NCBI GenBank assembly: GCA_016785225.1
Contig: JAFBJZ010000772.1
Location: forward strand, 744,001 to 808,000
Direction of reading: 5' to 3'
Length of the DNA: 64,000 nucleotides
Source of the DNA: Psettodes erumei
Taxonomy: Eukaryota; Chordata; Actinopteri; Pleuronectiformes; Psettodidae
Part shown: piece after piece, positions 1 through 12,960 of the stretch
How the letters are laid out: every line of letters starts with the position of its first letter
Position numbering within the stretch: position 1 is the stretch's first letter
The notes under the pieces: model-generated
What the model was told of the DNA's origin: nothing
The model's input: the letters and a program-made list of their open reading frames with translations, nothing else
The model's database searches: none
Position numbers and translations under genes: made by a program

Positions 1-1830
1 TCGCAGAAATGCGGAGGCCCTTTCAAAAAACGTTGGGAAAATGTGGAACTGTTTTGTTGTTGTTTTTTTTCAAACTGGTTATCCAAACTGGACTGCGCTT
101 CATTTTCTCGCCTCTGTGTGGTGAAAGGGCAGAAATCCATTGACAAAATCACCTGCCACTGATGCGTTAGCATCGCACACTATATCACACAAAGCCCCCG
201 TGGCTTAGTCATGATTTTCAGGAAAAAATAAGGCAACGATGACTCGTTTGGCGAGGAACACGTTAAGCGCCAACTGCTGAGACAGGGGCATCCTGTCGGC
301 CTTTGCTCCACGCACTATTGTCACGACTTTATCTTTGTTCTTTTCCACAGTGACCAGATTTTGAAAGGGCTGCACTGGAAAGAACCTCCTACTGAGAATT
401 CCCTGATATGTTTCAAAACTGGCCGGGCGCCATCGGCTTGGTCGGACCCGGCTTCAAGCCGCTTGCGCACAGTGTGACAGCCGTTACGGCTCCAGATCAC
501 CTTACACCACGCTTCCCGAGTGGCTCCGGGATTCCTGCAGCTACACTTTAGATGTCAAGTTATGAGCACCGTGGAGCGACAGTGAGGTTTTTCAACAACT
601 TGTGTACCTCCTTGTGGGGGGTGACGGCATGCTTTCGATTACCACCGCCGTAAACCTGTGGATGAAGCTTCACGGCGCGGCGATTTATTGTGGAAGCTGG
701 AGTATAAAGCAAAATCCTTGACTCCTGAGATCCAAGCACGTGGAGTAGCCACATGTAATGTATATACAAAACACATTTAGCGAAAAGGTACTGCCCAAGA
801 ACAAGCAAAAAGAAGAAGTGCAAGCAGCGCTGTCTCTGCCACCTCTCCTGACAAAGCACGGCGGCCGCGAGCACATTGTATTCTTCCTTTCTTCCACTGT
901 GATCCCATGCTGGCATTCCTCCGGCTCTTCTAACGGCGGTGCCAGCTTGGCTCGACTCGGCTCTGCCAAGCACCGGCGCAGCGCTGTTGGTCCACGGCAT
1001 TCTCTTGAATCTGTGCGCCGGGCCCTCCATTATAATCAATTATCAGATGCAATTAGCTGATTCATGGCATTTTAACGGTGCGCCTGAACCGTACTCAGAC
1101 ACCCCATCAGCCGTGGGTTAAAGCCCCCCCCAACCCGGTGGAAGATGTTCAGCATGTTCGCGTTGGCTGACTCACAATCTGGGACAATGTTTAGCGGGAA
1201 AGATAGAAAGGTGAAGTGCGCATTTTGGGTACAACTGAAAGATCCAGCGGTCCATCGGCCCCCACCCTATTGTACAACCTCAAGCTATAATTGCAGGTCA
1301 TAGGTGCACAGATGCTACCCATCCTTTTTTGCTTTCAGTTTTATTTAATGGGGTATAAATGACAAATTATATGTGACTGACAAATCCAGTAAGTACTCAA
1401 ACTGGTTGCTGGCACCGGCAGGTGCTTATGGCGCAAGGACCTGTTCAGAAAAAAAATCCTAATGATTCACCTCGTAAATACTTCCCCCGTAAACAAAATA
1501 CCTTCGCTTGAGGTTTGGAGGCAGGTAAATGCCATAGGTTTCATACCCCACCCACCCAAAACCTGCTTTACCGGCCACTTTTCCCGTCGGGGGTGCTGGC
1601 CGTGATTCAGCCCCGGACAAAGCGAGCGATGACCCCACCTCGATGATGGAGGCAGTCAGCGTGTCGCCGGAGACGGGTGATAACATTTGCGACCTATGCC
1701 TTTGGCCGGCCCCGTGCCTGACTGGCGCTCTGCTGGTGCCACTCTGTCTTCGGCGCACCAGCTGACTGAACGCTTCGTGCCTTTTTCTCACAGCAGATTG
1801 CAAACCGTCTAGCCGTCGTTGAATAACACT

Positions 1831-1865
1831 GCCCCCCCCCCCCACCCCACCCACCCCCACCCCGC
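1831..1865. repeat. C-rich low-complexity tract
   Basis: A near-continuous run of C broken by single A residues, ending in a CpG-containing stretch. It is G-rich on the minus strand and creates a glycine-rich artefact in one minus-strand frame. A G-quadruplex on the minus strand is possible but not shown. Confidence 0.8.
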
Positions 1866-4800
1866 CGGCACCCTCGACTCCACCCATATCGTCGCGCATG
1901 ACTGCACGCTGTGAAGCGGCGAGCGCTGCTCCCAGTGCTATCTGCTTCATCAGACCCTGATGATAGTGTGGAGACTGGCGTCTGGGCTGGCCGATAGCCG
2001 TCGGGCGCTCTCTGTTCATAAATAGAGATGAGCAAGAATGGAAAATTATCATGAACCCGGCTATTCTTTTTCCCCTCCGCCGTTAACGCCGTTGCGTCAT
2101 CCGTGCGTCACGAGCCCATACACCTTCATCTCGGTTTGACTCACAGACCATCTTTTTGTTTTACACGATCCCGCCATTAAATTAATCTCGCGGCTGATTG
2201 GTGTATATCTGTGGCCTGTTTTGTAAGAGTTCATTCTGAACCTTCAGCGACATGATTCCAAACACGTTTTGCACTCACAATTATCTTCCATGACTTCATG
2301 GCTTCACTGAGTCAAAAAATACAACAATCAGCCAGGGTATATTTCCAGCCAACTGGACTTGATCTCTCTTGTTGATTTCAATAGAAAAAACAATGTGTGC
2401 AGGGGAACGTGCTTCTCTACGTGTCTCCCTCTTCCTGACGTTTCTCTTCAGTTGAAAGGTGAAGTGATTGCAGTTCAGGGGTTGAATACTGCTCTGCTGT
2501 GCATGTGTGCTGCCGCTTCCTGTCGACTGTAAGTCTACTGGTAGTCCGGCGATGGGGGTCGCCGCACAGGACTCTGCATTCAAAGAGGAGCACAAACAGT
2601 GGAGACCTTGACCCTCCAGACCCTCCCCCCGCTCCTCAGTCTCCTTCCAAATATCGGCGTCTGAGGTCTCAGTGACAATGCTCGTGTTCAATGTGCGTGG
2701 GCAGCGACCGGGAAGAGATTCTCAGTCCGTTTCCGAAGAAGTTGGAAGTTGGCCTTCATTTCGACGCCGCTCGTGCTCTCGTGAAAAAAAAGGCAAAACA
2801 AAACACGGATTTGCTGTGAAGTATATCCACGGCAAAACTGCAAGGCGGGAATCCTCCTCAGCTTTTCCAGCTGACTGGCCCTGATCGTGGCCAAGCTAAG
2901 CGGGGTCAGCGGAGTCTCCCGGTAAATGGCCGCGTCGCCAGGGCTCTCTGCTGCTGGGTCGACCGACGAAATAATGAACCGCGCAGGCTTGTTTGATTTC
3001 CTCTGGAGACAGCTCAGCAGGAGCCTGATCCACATACAGCCCTGGCTCCTGCTAACCCAATCTGCCCCCCCCCCCATCTACACAGACCTTTTTCGGGTGC
3101 ATCCATTCACCGTGATTTATCGTAAATTAAAAAGCTGGGAAGCTCAAATGCCCTCTCTGACTGGCTGGCCGCGCTCCACGCTGTCTGAGCTGGGTTCCAT
3201 TTCCCCTCATGTCCATTTTGTTGCTATTGCAGCAGACCAATAATTCACATGAAATTGTGTGTTTCCAAGGAAAGGTTCATTTAGCCCTGCAGTTTGCGGT
3301 GCATACTGATCATGCTAAAATTACACAGCTGGCATGTATGAATATTTTATACGCCACAATATTATGTAGCTGTGCATGTAGACTCATGAGGCTGTCAGGT
3401 ACAAGAAGTGAAAATAGCGATTTTGGACACACCGCACTGTACTATGGCCATAACATAATTATGGGTCCATGATATTACAGTGCAAGATTCAGAAACGCTG
3501 ATAAAGGCAGTGTCATGACGGAGCGCGCTGAATCCGGCGCTCTTCTTTCTGAGAAAACGAGGAGGCCGGCTCGCATGCGGGCAGCCAGCAGCGATGCGTC
3601 TTGGCAGGCACAGATAGGGGCAGTGTAGTCATGGACCCAGTCATCATCATCTGGCCGCACATTCCTGCCCTATCTGTGCAGTAAACTGGATCTCCTTCTC
3701 CCTCTTATCAGCTGTCAGGAATTTTCTATCAGAAGCCCTCTCTCTCTCTCTTTCTCCCCAGCCCTGCCCCCCCCCTCACTATCTCTTATGCTCTCTTCCT
3801 GTCCCTTCCTTGAAGCTGCAGAGCTGACACAGAGCAGAAACGGTTAATGGTCATTAAGATAAGGAAGCGAGGAGATGTCAGGCGGCTCCTAGGACAGGCT
3901 GGAACCCAAACAGCCCTGGTGCCTACTGCGTCACCACGGGAAGCACCATACACGCACGGCGGACCCATGAACCAAACTTCCACATTTAAATGACGGCTTT
4001 AACCTCGGTATTTTGGCCCATTTCTCTGGATTTTGGGCTGGATTTGGGTTTTGTGACCATTAATTAAAAATGGCTTCCTCAGAAATAAAGTAAAGTCAAA
4101 AATCATTTGAAGTTCCATTTCTGAGCATTCGCAGCTACGTTCCGGCAATGTCCTTTCTCAAAACAATGTCTCAAAAACATTTGTATTTTATTTTTTGGAG
4201 AATTATTTTATTGTCGTAATTGTGCTATTTAAAACTGCCTCTATGAAGAATGTTGGCATCCACTTAACCACAACGACTGAGAAAAAAAAGCATATGAAAT
4301 GAAATCATGCAAGCTTGCATTTACTTTATTTCTTATTTCCCAGACCAACTCAAAAACTACAGCATTATATTCAAAAGCTATAGAAATGACTAAAAGATAA
4401 ATACTTAGACTGAATGTTGATGTTACTCCAAAATAGCCAATATTACATTTTTTTAAAAATGAGGAAACGATTGAGTTTAAATGCAGACAAATATATAATT
4501 TGCCCAATAAATTTATCGCAAAATAAAAATTCATGTTCTAGATATTGATGCAGTCTGGAATTATTTCAAGCGCACAAATTATGTGTGGACATTTCACGAG
4601 AGCATCTCTGGTGAGCAGAAGCAAGAAAAAAAAACAACTATGTTGTGTGGAGAGTGCCACTTTATCACTGCGCTGTCCTGCAGGTCCCTTTAACATCTGG
4701 TCTCCGCACGCTGCGAGAGCTGAAATACGGCCACAGGTCACACCACTGCGCCCACGGTGCTGCAGTATCAAAGCACAGGCAGAGGGGTCTCTCTTCGCTC

Positions 4801-6698
4801 ACCTCCGTGTGATGACAGACCCCTGAGAGGAGCCCTTTGTTGGTAATTGAGCTTACCTCATTTTCAAAATACCAGGAGCCCTGCTGGATAATAAAAATGT
4901 GCCTATACTGGGGTACATATTTCTGGCAGAAGCCAAACAGCACAGAAAAACAGAGCCGTACTTGTTGAATTAGACGAGAAAGAAGGAAAAGGTTTGTTGT
5001 TTTTTTTCGTTCCCCGACTTTTCTTTGGTCAAGATTTTTTTTTTCTTCTTCCCCCAGCTGCCTGGGAGAGTGGCCCTGCGTGGAGTCTGGATCGCCGGGA
5101 CCTTAGTAATATCTACCAGGGAGCCTGTAATTACTCAGACGGCAGTGCTGCCATCAGGCCACTCCTCCAGCGCTCCGCAGGCCTGGCAGCCTGTAAACGT
5201 GTCAGTGACAGGACGGCTCTCCTCTGCTCTTGTACACTGTGTCTTAAACGCAAGAGGAAGGTCTGCACCTCCAGGGTCTACACACCCTCTTCTCTGAAGA
5301 AGACAAGGTAGAGAAGCGACCGGCCACGTATTTGCACCAGCAAAAACAAGGTTATGTTAGTTGGTATGACTCCTTTAAGAGAAAAAGTCACATCTTGAAA
5401 TCTAGTATTACAATGCTGGGTTTTTACAGAGGTCACAACAGCTCCTGGGTCAAGTAAGCATTTTTTTAAAAAATCAGGGCATACTAAATGTCCCATTCAT
5501 AATCAAGAGCCTTCACTAGCTGTTTTCAACAATAATGCAAAACACTAGAAAATGGTCAGGCTAATTCACGTCCTATCGCAGTGAAAGAAATATGGCAGGG
5601 ACGGGCGAATGAGGCGAACGGCGCAATGAGCACAACGTCTTCCATGCTGCTGGCGGAGCAGGCAACACAGAGCGGCACGCGAGCCCTCATACGCACACAG
5701 GAATGCTCATCTAACATGCACACAATCTCGACGTATTGGTTATCTTGACATCGGCGCGGAGGCTGGCAGACACAGGCCTTTGAAATGTGATCCTTGTCCC
5801 AGTGCAGTCCTGTCCCCCCCCACCCTCCTAACCAGATGATTATATCCAGAACAACATTATTTTAACATGCAGTGAGACAGGGGGAGTCCTTCAATGCTGA
5901 GCAAAATTCCCCCTGGCGCGCCATTTGCACCCTATTTGACTTGCTATTTGCGGCAAAGAGTTCCCAACTTCACACTGCCTTACAGTACGAGTGCCAGACT
6001 GTTCCAAGTGTAAATTCTGTCTATATTTATGGTCAACCCAGCTCTGTGGATGGAGTCAGCAACGTGATATCAGGAGCTCACAAGATGATGGATCTGCGCT
6101 GCTGACGTAAGAGAGGGTATTCTGTAGACACTGCTTTTCAGATGAATATGTCATAAAGTGCCAACTGGCCGGAGAAACTGCATGAGGTCACTGTTGTGGG
6201 GCTGACGCCGCTCTCAAACTGGCCTGAAAATTCCTCCCGCATCCCTCAGCGGCTGTCAAAAACAACTGGCGCGAACGTCAGCCCAGCAGAAAAATTCACT
6301 CTGAGACGCCGAGGGACGCGTCCCGTGCAAATTGCTCCCGGCGAAAGCCCGAAAGGCCTGAATAACGCCAATGCCGGTCAAAGTGCACTCCCTTTCTTCT
6401 TTGCATGAGCTGGCTCTTTAGTGGTCTGGGGTGAAGGCAGATTGCAGGCCCTCTCGGTTACTCAAACAATCATTCGAAGGCTAGGTCGGGACCGGGAACA
6501 AAGCGAGGCTCCGCTCGGCCTTGTCAGCGCTTTAGCTATTTCAGTGGTCATCCGTATATCAAAAAAAAAAAAAAAATCCTAAAAACAGACAAAGCCTCTT
6601 GAATATTTGCTTAAACTTCCAATGCCCCATAATCACGCCAGTAATGATAGTGTGTTTGCTCTGTCCAAACACCAGGGGCTCTGTTCTAAACACATAAA

Positions 6699-6740
6699 AA
6701 CACACACATACACATGGGCATACACACACACACACACACA
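6699..6740. repeat. Imperfect (CA)n microsatellite
   Basis: A CA-dinucleotide run with a few interruptions, its longest perfect part at about 6,722-6,740. It is typical of fish intergenic DNA. Nothing suggests a function. Confidence 0.85.
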
Positions 6741-7689
6741 GCACTGGGACGATGACGGACGCGGAGAAATTACAGGCCAAGGGCGCCGGCTCTCCCTCCA
6801 GTCCGCTTAAATACAGAATGTACATAAACATCGCAGAACTATACTGGAATCAGATTCAATTCATACTGTAACAAACTATTAGCAAAATCGCAATGTTCAC
6901 AACACGGGCAGCCAGTTGCTGGCAGAGCCGACGCTCAGTTTGACTCATTCAAAGTCAACAAGCTGCTCCGGTAAAGCAGAACAACACACTGATTTTATCC
7001 CTATTAGTGCTGGATACCACTTAGGTTATGTTTTCCTACTAGTCATCAAATGACCTTGAGCAAGCGTTTAATATTCGCTGTAATGAGAAACACCCGCATG
7101 CGGTACGGGTCCAGGGATGCAAATGCGTTTGACTCAGTGGCAACGTATTCCCCGAGTGATTTTCTTGGGAGACATTAAAAGCTTGAATAAAAGGAAGCTG
7201 AAATATCAAAGGCTTTGGTTGAAAGAAAAAAAACAGCAAAAAAACCCCATCTAACTGGAGGGGAAAATTGTACAATTACCTACAATGTGCCAGGCTGCTT
7301 GCCAGTCGCAAAGCGGGTCATGGAAAATGTACACATGCAGCACAGAGAACAGGCAAAACCACAAGGTTACATAAGGAGTCCCGTGTCATTGTCATTCTTC
7401 GTTTAAAAAGAAAAACCCATCTTTTCTTTGTTTACGCTACCAAAAAAATTTCTGCAGGCAGTCGGAGTGGGTTTCTGCAGCCGCGCGCCGGCAGGCTTCA
7501 GTTCATGCATAGTCATTTCCTCGATGTTGACGAATGTGAGTCAGAATAAATTACAGTAACACAACCGCATGTACTAGATCCAACCCTGATGTATGCATCA
7601 CCCCCTTCACCTCCGCTCTGAAGTGTGCCAGGTCATTAATATAACAGCAGTCGAAAACTATGCTGTTCCACGGTTTTCCAAACAGAGCG

Positions 7690-7990
7690 CGTCCTGTAGG
7701 GCGCACTGAGCGAGTGTGAGCGGGATGACGGGAATTTGTTTCCCCGAGCGCGCCGCGGAGGGAATCAGAATTAACCCTGTGACGAGGGTCGGGGTTCGCG
7801 GGGGGTCAGGGGTACGATGGCAGGGGAGTCGTCACGTGGCCGCTTCCCTGGCGACCGACGTTCGAGGCTACTGGCTGCCATCGCCCTCGGCAGGTGAACA
7901 AACACTCCACTCGGTGCGCTCCGAAGCGAGCTGATGCTGTCGTCGCCCGGCGCACAGCTGGAGGTGAAACTGGGTGGATCTGTGTCCGAG
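7690..7990. promoter_or_regulatory. CpG-dense block, possible island
   Basis: About 300 bp with many CpG dinucleotides, including the patterns GAGCGCGCCGCGG and CGACCGACGTTCG, next to more AT-rich flanks. It could be an unmethylated regulatory island or a distal promoter. No start codon with a plausible downstream exon follows on either strand, so no gene is proposed. Neither expression nor methylation can be read from sequence. Confidence 0.3.
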
Positions 7991-9109
7991 CGAGAGAGCC
8001 AATCTTAACCCCCACGCACCACCTTTAAGAGCAAACTGCCATAGAGATGTCGCATTAAAACGCCCCTTTTGTGTAAATGTAGCTCATTTGTTACCGGAAC
8101 TTTTAAGTCAGGGAACTCGGCTTCAGTTTTTATGAAAAGTAAATACCCCGTGATCTTTCCAGTGTTTAACAACGCTGTTCTGACGGCATAAGGAAATCAT
8201 TTTTGATTATTCTCTATTGGAAAAAAAACCCCAGATGCTTAGCTGTGATGAGAAGGTGCTCGTTGTACACGAGAAGCACAAACTGGGGAGATCTAAGAGC
8301 ATAAAGTGAGAACATTAAAAAAAAACAACACTATCAAGCCTTACTGTATACATATTAATCAGCACAGTCCTGACCACGCTGTCCACTGCAGCATTAAAGT
8401 GAAGGCACTCTGCCCGGCCGGCTGAGCGAGAACGTGCATGTATGACGAGTGACTCGCGGCCATGCCAGACTTGGGTGGCATTTCCTCTGAATGTGGTCGG
8501 AACAAGCCGACTCCAGGATCACATGATGCCGAACAAAAAATAAATTGGGGCGGGGGGGGCGCGCCTATAAAGACCGGAGAAAGTGTCTGTCATCCAGGGC
8601 CCTGTTTGTTTGTACTCTTTCCCCGGCTGCCTGGATTCATTAACACTCGGCCCTTGGCAGCAGCCGCTCTGGCACAGCGTTACGCCGGAGGACGACCACG
8701 GGTGCACGTGCGGCGTCCGCACGCCGGGAGATGAGGACATGCCGTCTCCGCCCGTCCACGCTCAACCTTGCCCCGCCCTGCGCAGCACCCTGCTCTGGCA
8801 CATATCAGTCCCCTCCACCCTCTCTCCAGCGTAATCTGGCCCATTCCTGAGGGCAAATGTATTGAATACTTTTCATGCTCTGGTTCAAAAGGGGCAATTA
8901 ATACGGAGTAAACGCTTGAGACAAGTCAGCAGATTTTAGATAACAGACACAACGGACACGGTGGTTGCTGGGTGGAGTGAAAGGGTGGGAGTAGACAGTC
9001 ATTTAAAAAACTGTGGAGTCAGTCCCAAGATGTTATGTTTCCACTCATTACTGCCTCGCTTTGTCTAAACTCCCTCAGCTGGCCAGGTACCCTCCTCCCC
9101 CATCCTCCG

Positions 9110-9430
9110 AACCCTCAGTCTCACCCACAATGCACCTGGAGCAAGGCCAGGGCTGCTGTTAATTTGGCCTCATTATTAAGTTAAATGCAGCGCGGGCGGC
9201 GGTGCTGGAGCTAATGAGCAGCACAGAGCTGGCTGTGCTGCTCCCAGCCTCCTGTCCCAGCCATTAGAAAAATTAGAGAGTGGAAAATGAGTCAAGGGTT
9301 GTGGGGGCCTTAATTGAAGTCTTGAATGAAACTGTCTCTGATCTGAGTAAACCCTGCACTGACTCGGAAGGTCTCAACCCCCTCGCTCGGAGGCCGAATC
9401 GCCCCTGTTGGGCCCGCGGCGTGCGTTTGG
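9110..9430. promoter_or_regulatory. Candidate conserved non-coding element
   Basis: A non-repetitive block with a mixed AT- and GC-rich texture and several homeodomain-type cores (TAATTTGG, CATTATTAAG, CTTAATTGAAG) between GC-rich segments. This texture is common in vertebrate developmental enhancers. No reading frame is supported. Conservation cannot be measured from one sequence, so this is a guess from texture and motif content only. Confidence 0.25.
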
Positions 9431-10785
9431 ATCAACAAAACCAGCACAGCGGTTCAGGCAGGTACCGATACATGGCAAACAAAGTGGCTGCGTAAAGCGC
9501 AGACCACGTGATTAATCGACAGCATCTTCCAGCAACTGTATGTGCACATGTATGTTTATATGTGTGTGTGCTAGAGAGACCCCTTAGGCTTGTGTTTATG
9601 CACAAGATGGTATCTGAGCTGTGTGGGTGGCAGGGTTTCTGCATGGGGGGGTTGTGGCTGGAGAGGAGGAGCTCAGGGCAGGGGCGCTGCAAAAATACAC
9701 ATGTGAGAGACAAGCAGCATATCAAAACAACAAGTTGCACTTTTTAAAGAGTGTGTGTGGGGGGTTAGCGATCGGGATGGCGTAAACTGCTCAAAAGGTG
9801 AGTATCCCTGGTGTCATCTCAGAGATCGTCTATCGGCTCGCTGCTCCGTCAAGACTGCGAGAGAGACGGGGAGGTTCGGGAGTCGCCGTGTTTAGATGAC
9901 TTTGAGGGTTTTTCCTCCTCAGCCTCGCTAAATTGTCCAAACACGACCACACCGGCGTTCGCTTGCACTTCATCCCGACGCAGCTTACCCTGACCACACA
10001 GTGACAGTGTTTTTCTGGGAGATGCTGGGGAGATGGCTGGCCCGATCTTTGAAGCCAAATCGGCAAGCTTACGGAGATCAGTGAGAGGCTCCATTTCGAT
10101 ATTAAAAGAGCGAGAGAGAGATCAGCTCTCTGTTTAGGTTTGGCTGGACTCCGCTCGGACGGAGGGAACAGCCTGAGGTGGGAGGAACGGGGGAGGCGGG
10201 TGATCACGACGGCGGCGTGCGTGCGTGTGTGCAGTTTGTGGGTGTTTCCTGGAATCTCACGGACATCTTGTCTCAGATTCGCCGCAAGGGTCAGAGGGTG
10301 TAGTGACTGAGATGTATTCAAGTGCCTCATCCAGCCTCTTGTCTCCCTCTCCCTTTTGCTCCAGTGCGTGGCTGGGGACAGCGTGCTGCAAATTCCTGTC
10401 ACAGTATTGTCCTCCTGCGGGGCCTGCTCCTGATGGAGAGCACTTAGCCATGTTTATGGCCGTACAGGTTCAAAGAGAGGCCAGCAGCACAATGGAGCGG
10501 GGCGAGTTGGCTGCAGCACCGCTGTGTGGGAAACACCATCACGCGCCGAGGAATCAAAACAAAGACACAGAAAGGGGGGGACAAAAAAAACTCGGCGAGG
10601 ATTAAGGAAATTGCCGTATTTTCCCCATTCTATTTTGCCACGTTTCGATCCTGCAGAAAACATTTCCTCTGCACGACAACAATCCCTTGGCACAATAACG
10701 CACCTTTGAAAAAAACCCCAACAAAAACAGACATTAAGTTCATTAGTGCATCGGTAAAAAACATTTTGCATTCAGTTGAAAATAT

Positions 10786-10866
10786 TTTCCAGGCGAAGGA
10801 AGCGCCTCACTTTTATAAAAGCCACCTTCTGATTGGAAAAGGCCTCCTTCTCTGGGAGCTATTGGC
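10786..10866 (-). promoter_or_regulatory. Candidate minus-strand promoter: two CCAAT boxes plus TATA
   Basis: Read on the minus strand, CCAAT boxes occur at 10,865-10,861 and 10,836-10,832, followed by TATAAAAG at 10,817-10,810. This is the order and approximate spacing of a strong TATA core promoter with NF-Y sites, and it would place initiation near 10,786. The two CCAAT boxes are 29 bp apart, roughly three helical turns. No downstream coding exon was recognised on the minus strand, so the transcript, if real, could be non-coding or spliced far away. Chance occurrence is possible. Confidence 0.3.
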
Positions 10867-12341
10867 TGGGTGACCGGGTGGGGCCATAAGGCCATCTGTG
10901 GGGCAGTGTTGTCAAAAATGATCACATCAGTGTGCATGACGCCGCGGGCCGCGTGTAACAGCTCTTACTTTATAGCGACTTCCTGTCACGGGAACAGAAA
11001 TCTGTGCGTACGTGGCGTCAGTGTCGGTGAGGGGGCCGACACGGACGCCACATTAAAAGGGGTAAAACTGGAGTTCGGGGTTTTGAGCAAATGTTTGGCG
11101 AACTTGGCTTCGTCACATGTCCGCCGTTTAACTAAATAGTGCGCCGACGCTGACCGTCACATACAATAAAGGCGGCCAGTCTTCTCGCGGTGGCCTCCTC
11201 ACCCCGGCGAGCCCCGGTGACCCGTCCTTCAGCCCCTCCCCCCGTCCCCGGTTTTAATCCGGCTAACCTTGTCAAAACCACCAGACCTCATTCAGAACAG
11301 GCAGATGACTCTCTGCACGCCAGTGGCCGCTATAAATAGAAATTTCATTGAGGAGCAGCGGGCTGAATGGGAGGTATTGTAAACAGCGAGCCAGCCTAAA
11401 GCCGTACACAGGGCTAACCTGGGAAAGTGATGGAAAGCGACATGCTGCAGCCGTGAGGCATACAGTACAATAACAAACTGACACCGCTGTACCAGTGGCC
11501 TTCACTTCACATGTAAAAGGTTTTGCCTCCCACTGACCAAAGCCTACTTGAAGACAGCACGCTGAGAACATTCTTCGGGTTAAGCAACAAAACAGTGCGG
11601 TGGGTGTTTATTTCTACGGTCCGACCACTGTCTCTGACAGGTTTCAGCTTTCAAAACTTTCCCGTGAACCCCTTTAACAATGCAAGGGAAAAAAAAGAGA
11701 GACGTCTGCGGGGAGACAAAGTGGATTGCTCGCTCTGCATTGTGTATTTTTTAAAAAAGCCTTATCCGTCCGTGAAGCAGACAACTTTATTTTAAATATT
11801 CTTGTCTGGATCTGATAATTAGTGACCAGTTGTTTTGTCAGCTTGCGTCGGGCACAGGCCCCGGCTGTGTTTGAGCCGCCTGATTCGCCGATCGTTAATT
11901 CGGTTTACTTACTACCTTTTATTTACAAGGCTGCGTAACAGGCCCACTCTGGCATGGATTAAATGGTTTGGCATGGGAATCAGGTCTTCCTCAGGAGAGG
12001 GGGGAAAAAATATGTTGACTAAATCAAAGGATTTTTTTTCAAACACAGGCTGACAGCTCGCTCGGTCGCTTCAGCTCTGCAGGGCGATGGAGGCATTCGA
12101 TGTCGCCTCATAAGCGAGACAACTCGGTTCTTGAGGCCGAGTGCACGTCCAGCCCGTCAGTGCTCGCTTTGCTGTCGGAGCAGCAGAACATCAGGAGTGC
12201 AACTTTTGAGTGTTTTTAGGAAAGTTAGGCGGCATCCTGCGGATCGCAGGTGCTCCTATTCACCCCTGGATCCTTTTGTTCTCGAAATCTTTAACACATG
12301 GACAGACTGTAAAAGGAGCCGAGACGGTCACCCACCAAACC

Positions 12342-12345
<4 letters not shown>

Positions 12346-12386
<41 letters not shown>
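12346..12386. repeat. (GA)n microsatellite
   Basis: About 41 bp of perfect GA dinucleotide repeat. It is a polypurine tract on the plus strand, which is compatible with triplex-forming DNA, but nothing nearby shows a use for it. Confidence 0.9.
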
Positions 12387-12389
<3 letters not shown>

Positions 12390-12689
12390 GCTGAACCATA
12401 TTTAAGCCACTCATTTGATTCACAATTCACACGCAGATCCCAGCCAGGGGGCAGGGATTTCGAGGAGGAGAGATCAGTAGCCAGGCTTAACTTAAAATGT
12501 CAAATGCTTTACTTTGACTTCATGGAAAAAAAAAAGACAGTTCAGAGGAACCGACAGACCACATGCTACCGAGCATTTTCCCTCCTTGCTTGAAAAAAGA
12601 AAAAGAAAGAAAGAAAAAAAATGTCAGAAGCAACAGGTACAGACTGGCTCTTTCACCCAGCTGTAGCAAAACAACAAGGTGCTTCAGCC

Positions 12690-12960
12690 CTGGAGGCCGG
12701 TGATACCTGATCATCAAACTGCCACCAATTAGAGCATTAGGAGAAGTCATTTATTTTGCCTAAGTTAAATAAGGTGCTAAACTCCATGAACCATTCCCAC
12801 ATGCTCCTTATGAAACTGTACCCAGAGCAGCCCGGGCCCCACAGAGAGAAAGAGGCATATTGAGGGGCTAAGTGAGACGACGGCCCTGGAGACCAGGCTG
12901 ACGGAGTAGACGCTGCCCGCCCCCCCCGCATCATACCTCCCATTTCTCTCCTCACAGGGC
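12690..12960. promoter_or_regulatory. Candidate conserved non-coding element
   Basis: A non-repetitive block beginning in AT-rich DNA with a CAATTAGAG homeodomain-type core, passing through TTCCCACA (an RBPJ-like core on the minus strand) into GC-rich DNA. No supported reading frame is present. The call rests on texture and motifs only and needs alignment with other fishes. Confidence 0.2.

Noticed and set aside
1459..2052. Long minus-strand open frame of 197 codons
   Set aside because: It spans the C-rich tract (glycine artefact), has no domain or splice context, and has an overlapping frame of similar quality. Open by base composition.
9830..10402. 190-codon minus-strand open frame
   Set aside because: Arginine/serine-rich text of GC-rich DNA with a competing frame. 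No family resemblance and no start context.
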